This document shows positions 8,659 to 9,181 of a stretch of 9,181 bases of DNA, piece after piece (position 1 is the first letter of the stretch; each line of letters begins with the position of its first letter). Under the pieces are notes generated by a model. The model made no database searches and was not told where the DNA came from. It saw only the letters and a program-made list of their open reading frames with translations. The stretch comes from Flavobacteriaceae bacterium (GTDB lineage Bacteria > Bacteroidota > Bacteroidia > Flavobacteriales > Flavobacteriaceae). The stretch covers positions 1 through 9,181 of the forward strand of contig WFMU01000422.1 of assembly GCA_015488935.1 (NCBI GenBank), given 5' to 3'. The position numbers and the translations under genes are program-made.

Positions 8659-9181
8659 TTAAACATTTCGCTGTTTGTTAATTTCATCTTGTAATTTTCT
8701 TCGGAGAATTTGTTCTCTTTCTAAAGATTTTCTTTTATGAGTTTCAAACTCTTCTTCAATTTCTGCAAACGAAGCTTTTGCTTGTTTGGTAGCACTATTA
8801 CTAGTTTTAAATTTAAAAAACAAAAGTAGTGTAGTTGCTAATAAAGTGGATATTATAGACCATAAGACCAAGTTATAATTATGCTTGGTTGTTCTAATAC
8901 CAAAAAGACCAATACTATCTTTTTCGCCCGTTACGTTGGTAAGGTTATTATTTATAGTAACAATTTCTGCTTTTAGTTTTTCGATCTCACTCTTTTGGTC
9001 ATTAATTTTACTATTTGCAATAGCAAATTTTTTATCAATAGCCTTTAAAGTATCTAAAAAATTAGCTTTAAACTTATTGATATTATAAAGTTTAATATTT
9101 TTAAATTGCTGAAAATTATTTGACTTTGAAAGTAATATTTCAAATTGATTTTTTAAGGTTTCATTAGCCAATGCCTTGTTA
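8659..9181 (-). CDS. Coiled-coil, single-helix membrane protein (5'-truncated by window edge)
   Basis: The minus-strand frame is open to the window edge. Reading back from the TTG at 9171, the codons for Ala, Lys and Asn continue with no stop, so the TTG is probably internal and the real start lies beyond position 9181. At least 173 residues are visible. Counting from the TTG codon: a polar helical region (1-49); a likely coiled coil with K/E/I/L heptads (50-82); GLFGIRTTKHNYN (88-100); a membrane helix (about 100-119); and a second charged coiled coil (about 127-168) with ERE and LRRKLQDE. I recognise the pattern as a flavobacterial family whose full-length members, from memory, start with a signal peptide. 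They are often labelled tRNA (guanine-N1)-methyltransferase in databases. Nothing here resembles a methyltransferase fold or SAM-binding motif, so I do not use that name. A cell-envelope location is inferred. Transcription converges with the 7794-8611 unit. Confidence 0.8.
   Translation of the reverse strand, partial: NKALANETLKNQFEILLSKSNNFQQFKNIKLYNINKFKANFLDTLKAIDKKFAIANSKINDQKSEIEKLKAEIVTINNNLTNVTGEKDSIGLFGIRTTKHNYNLVLWSIISTLLATTLLLFFKFKTSNSATKQAKASFAEIEEEFETHKRKSLEREQILRRKLQDEINKQRNV

Noticed and set aside
8885..9088. Plus-strand 67-codon hydrophobic open frame
   Set aside because: It is antisense to the coiled-coil gene. Its Phe/Leu/Ile-rich composition is what a Lys/Glu/Asn-rich coding strand gives in reverse.

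Overview
The window is a housekeeping stretch of an AT-rich bacterial chromosome, most likely from the family Flavobacteriaceae (Bacteroidota). Three things point there. The two RNA polymerase subunits read as Bacteroidota-type proteins. No Shine-Dalgarno sequence precedes any of the visible starts. The two small genes downstream of rpoC and the convergent coiled-coil gene belong to families I associate with flavobacteria. The assignment rests on recognition of protein sequence, not on a search.

Layout: (1) Positions 2-3325 are the 3' part of rpoB (RNA polymerase beta), cut by the left edge; about 160 N-terminal residues are missing by family comparison. (2) Positions 3326-3396 are a 71-bp spacer filled by an inverted, heptamer-based repeat that folds into a strong imperfect hairpin. 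(3) Positions 3397-7659 are complete rpoC (beta'). (4) A strong intrinsic terminator at 7699-7741 closes the rpoBC operon. (5) A weak Bacteroidota-type promoter precedes a two-gene unit: a DUF3467-family protein (7794-8105) and, overlapping it by one base, a GTG-started two-helix membrane protein of unknown function (8105-8611). (6) A symmetric hairpin terminator (8605-8641) sits between this unit and a convergent gene. (7) Positions 8659-9181, minus strand, hold a coiled-coil, single-helix membrane protein whose 5' end lies beyond the right edge.

rpoB and rpoC encode the two large subunits that together form the polymerase active site and are presumably cotranscribed. The DUF3467 gene and its membrane-protein partner appear to be separately transcribed and translationally coupled; their function is not known to me. 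No mobile element, CRISPR array, tRNA, rRNA or defence system is visible. No unknown multi-gene system is supported. The most unusual element is the repeat hairpin between rpoB and rpoC.
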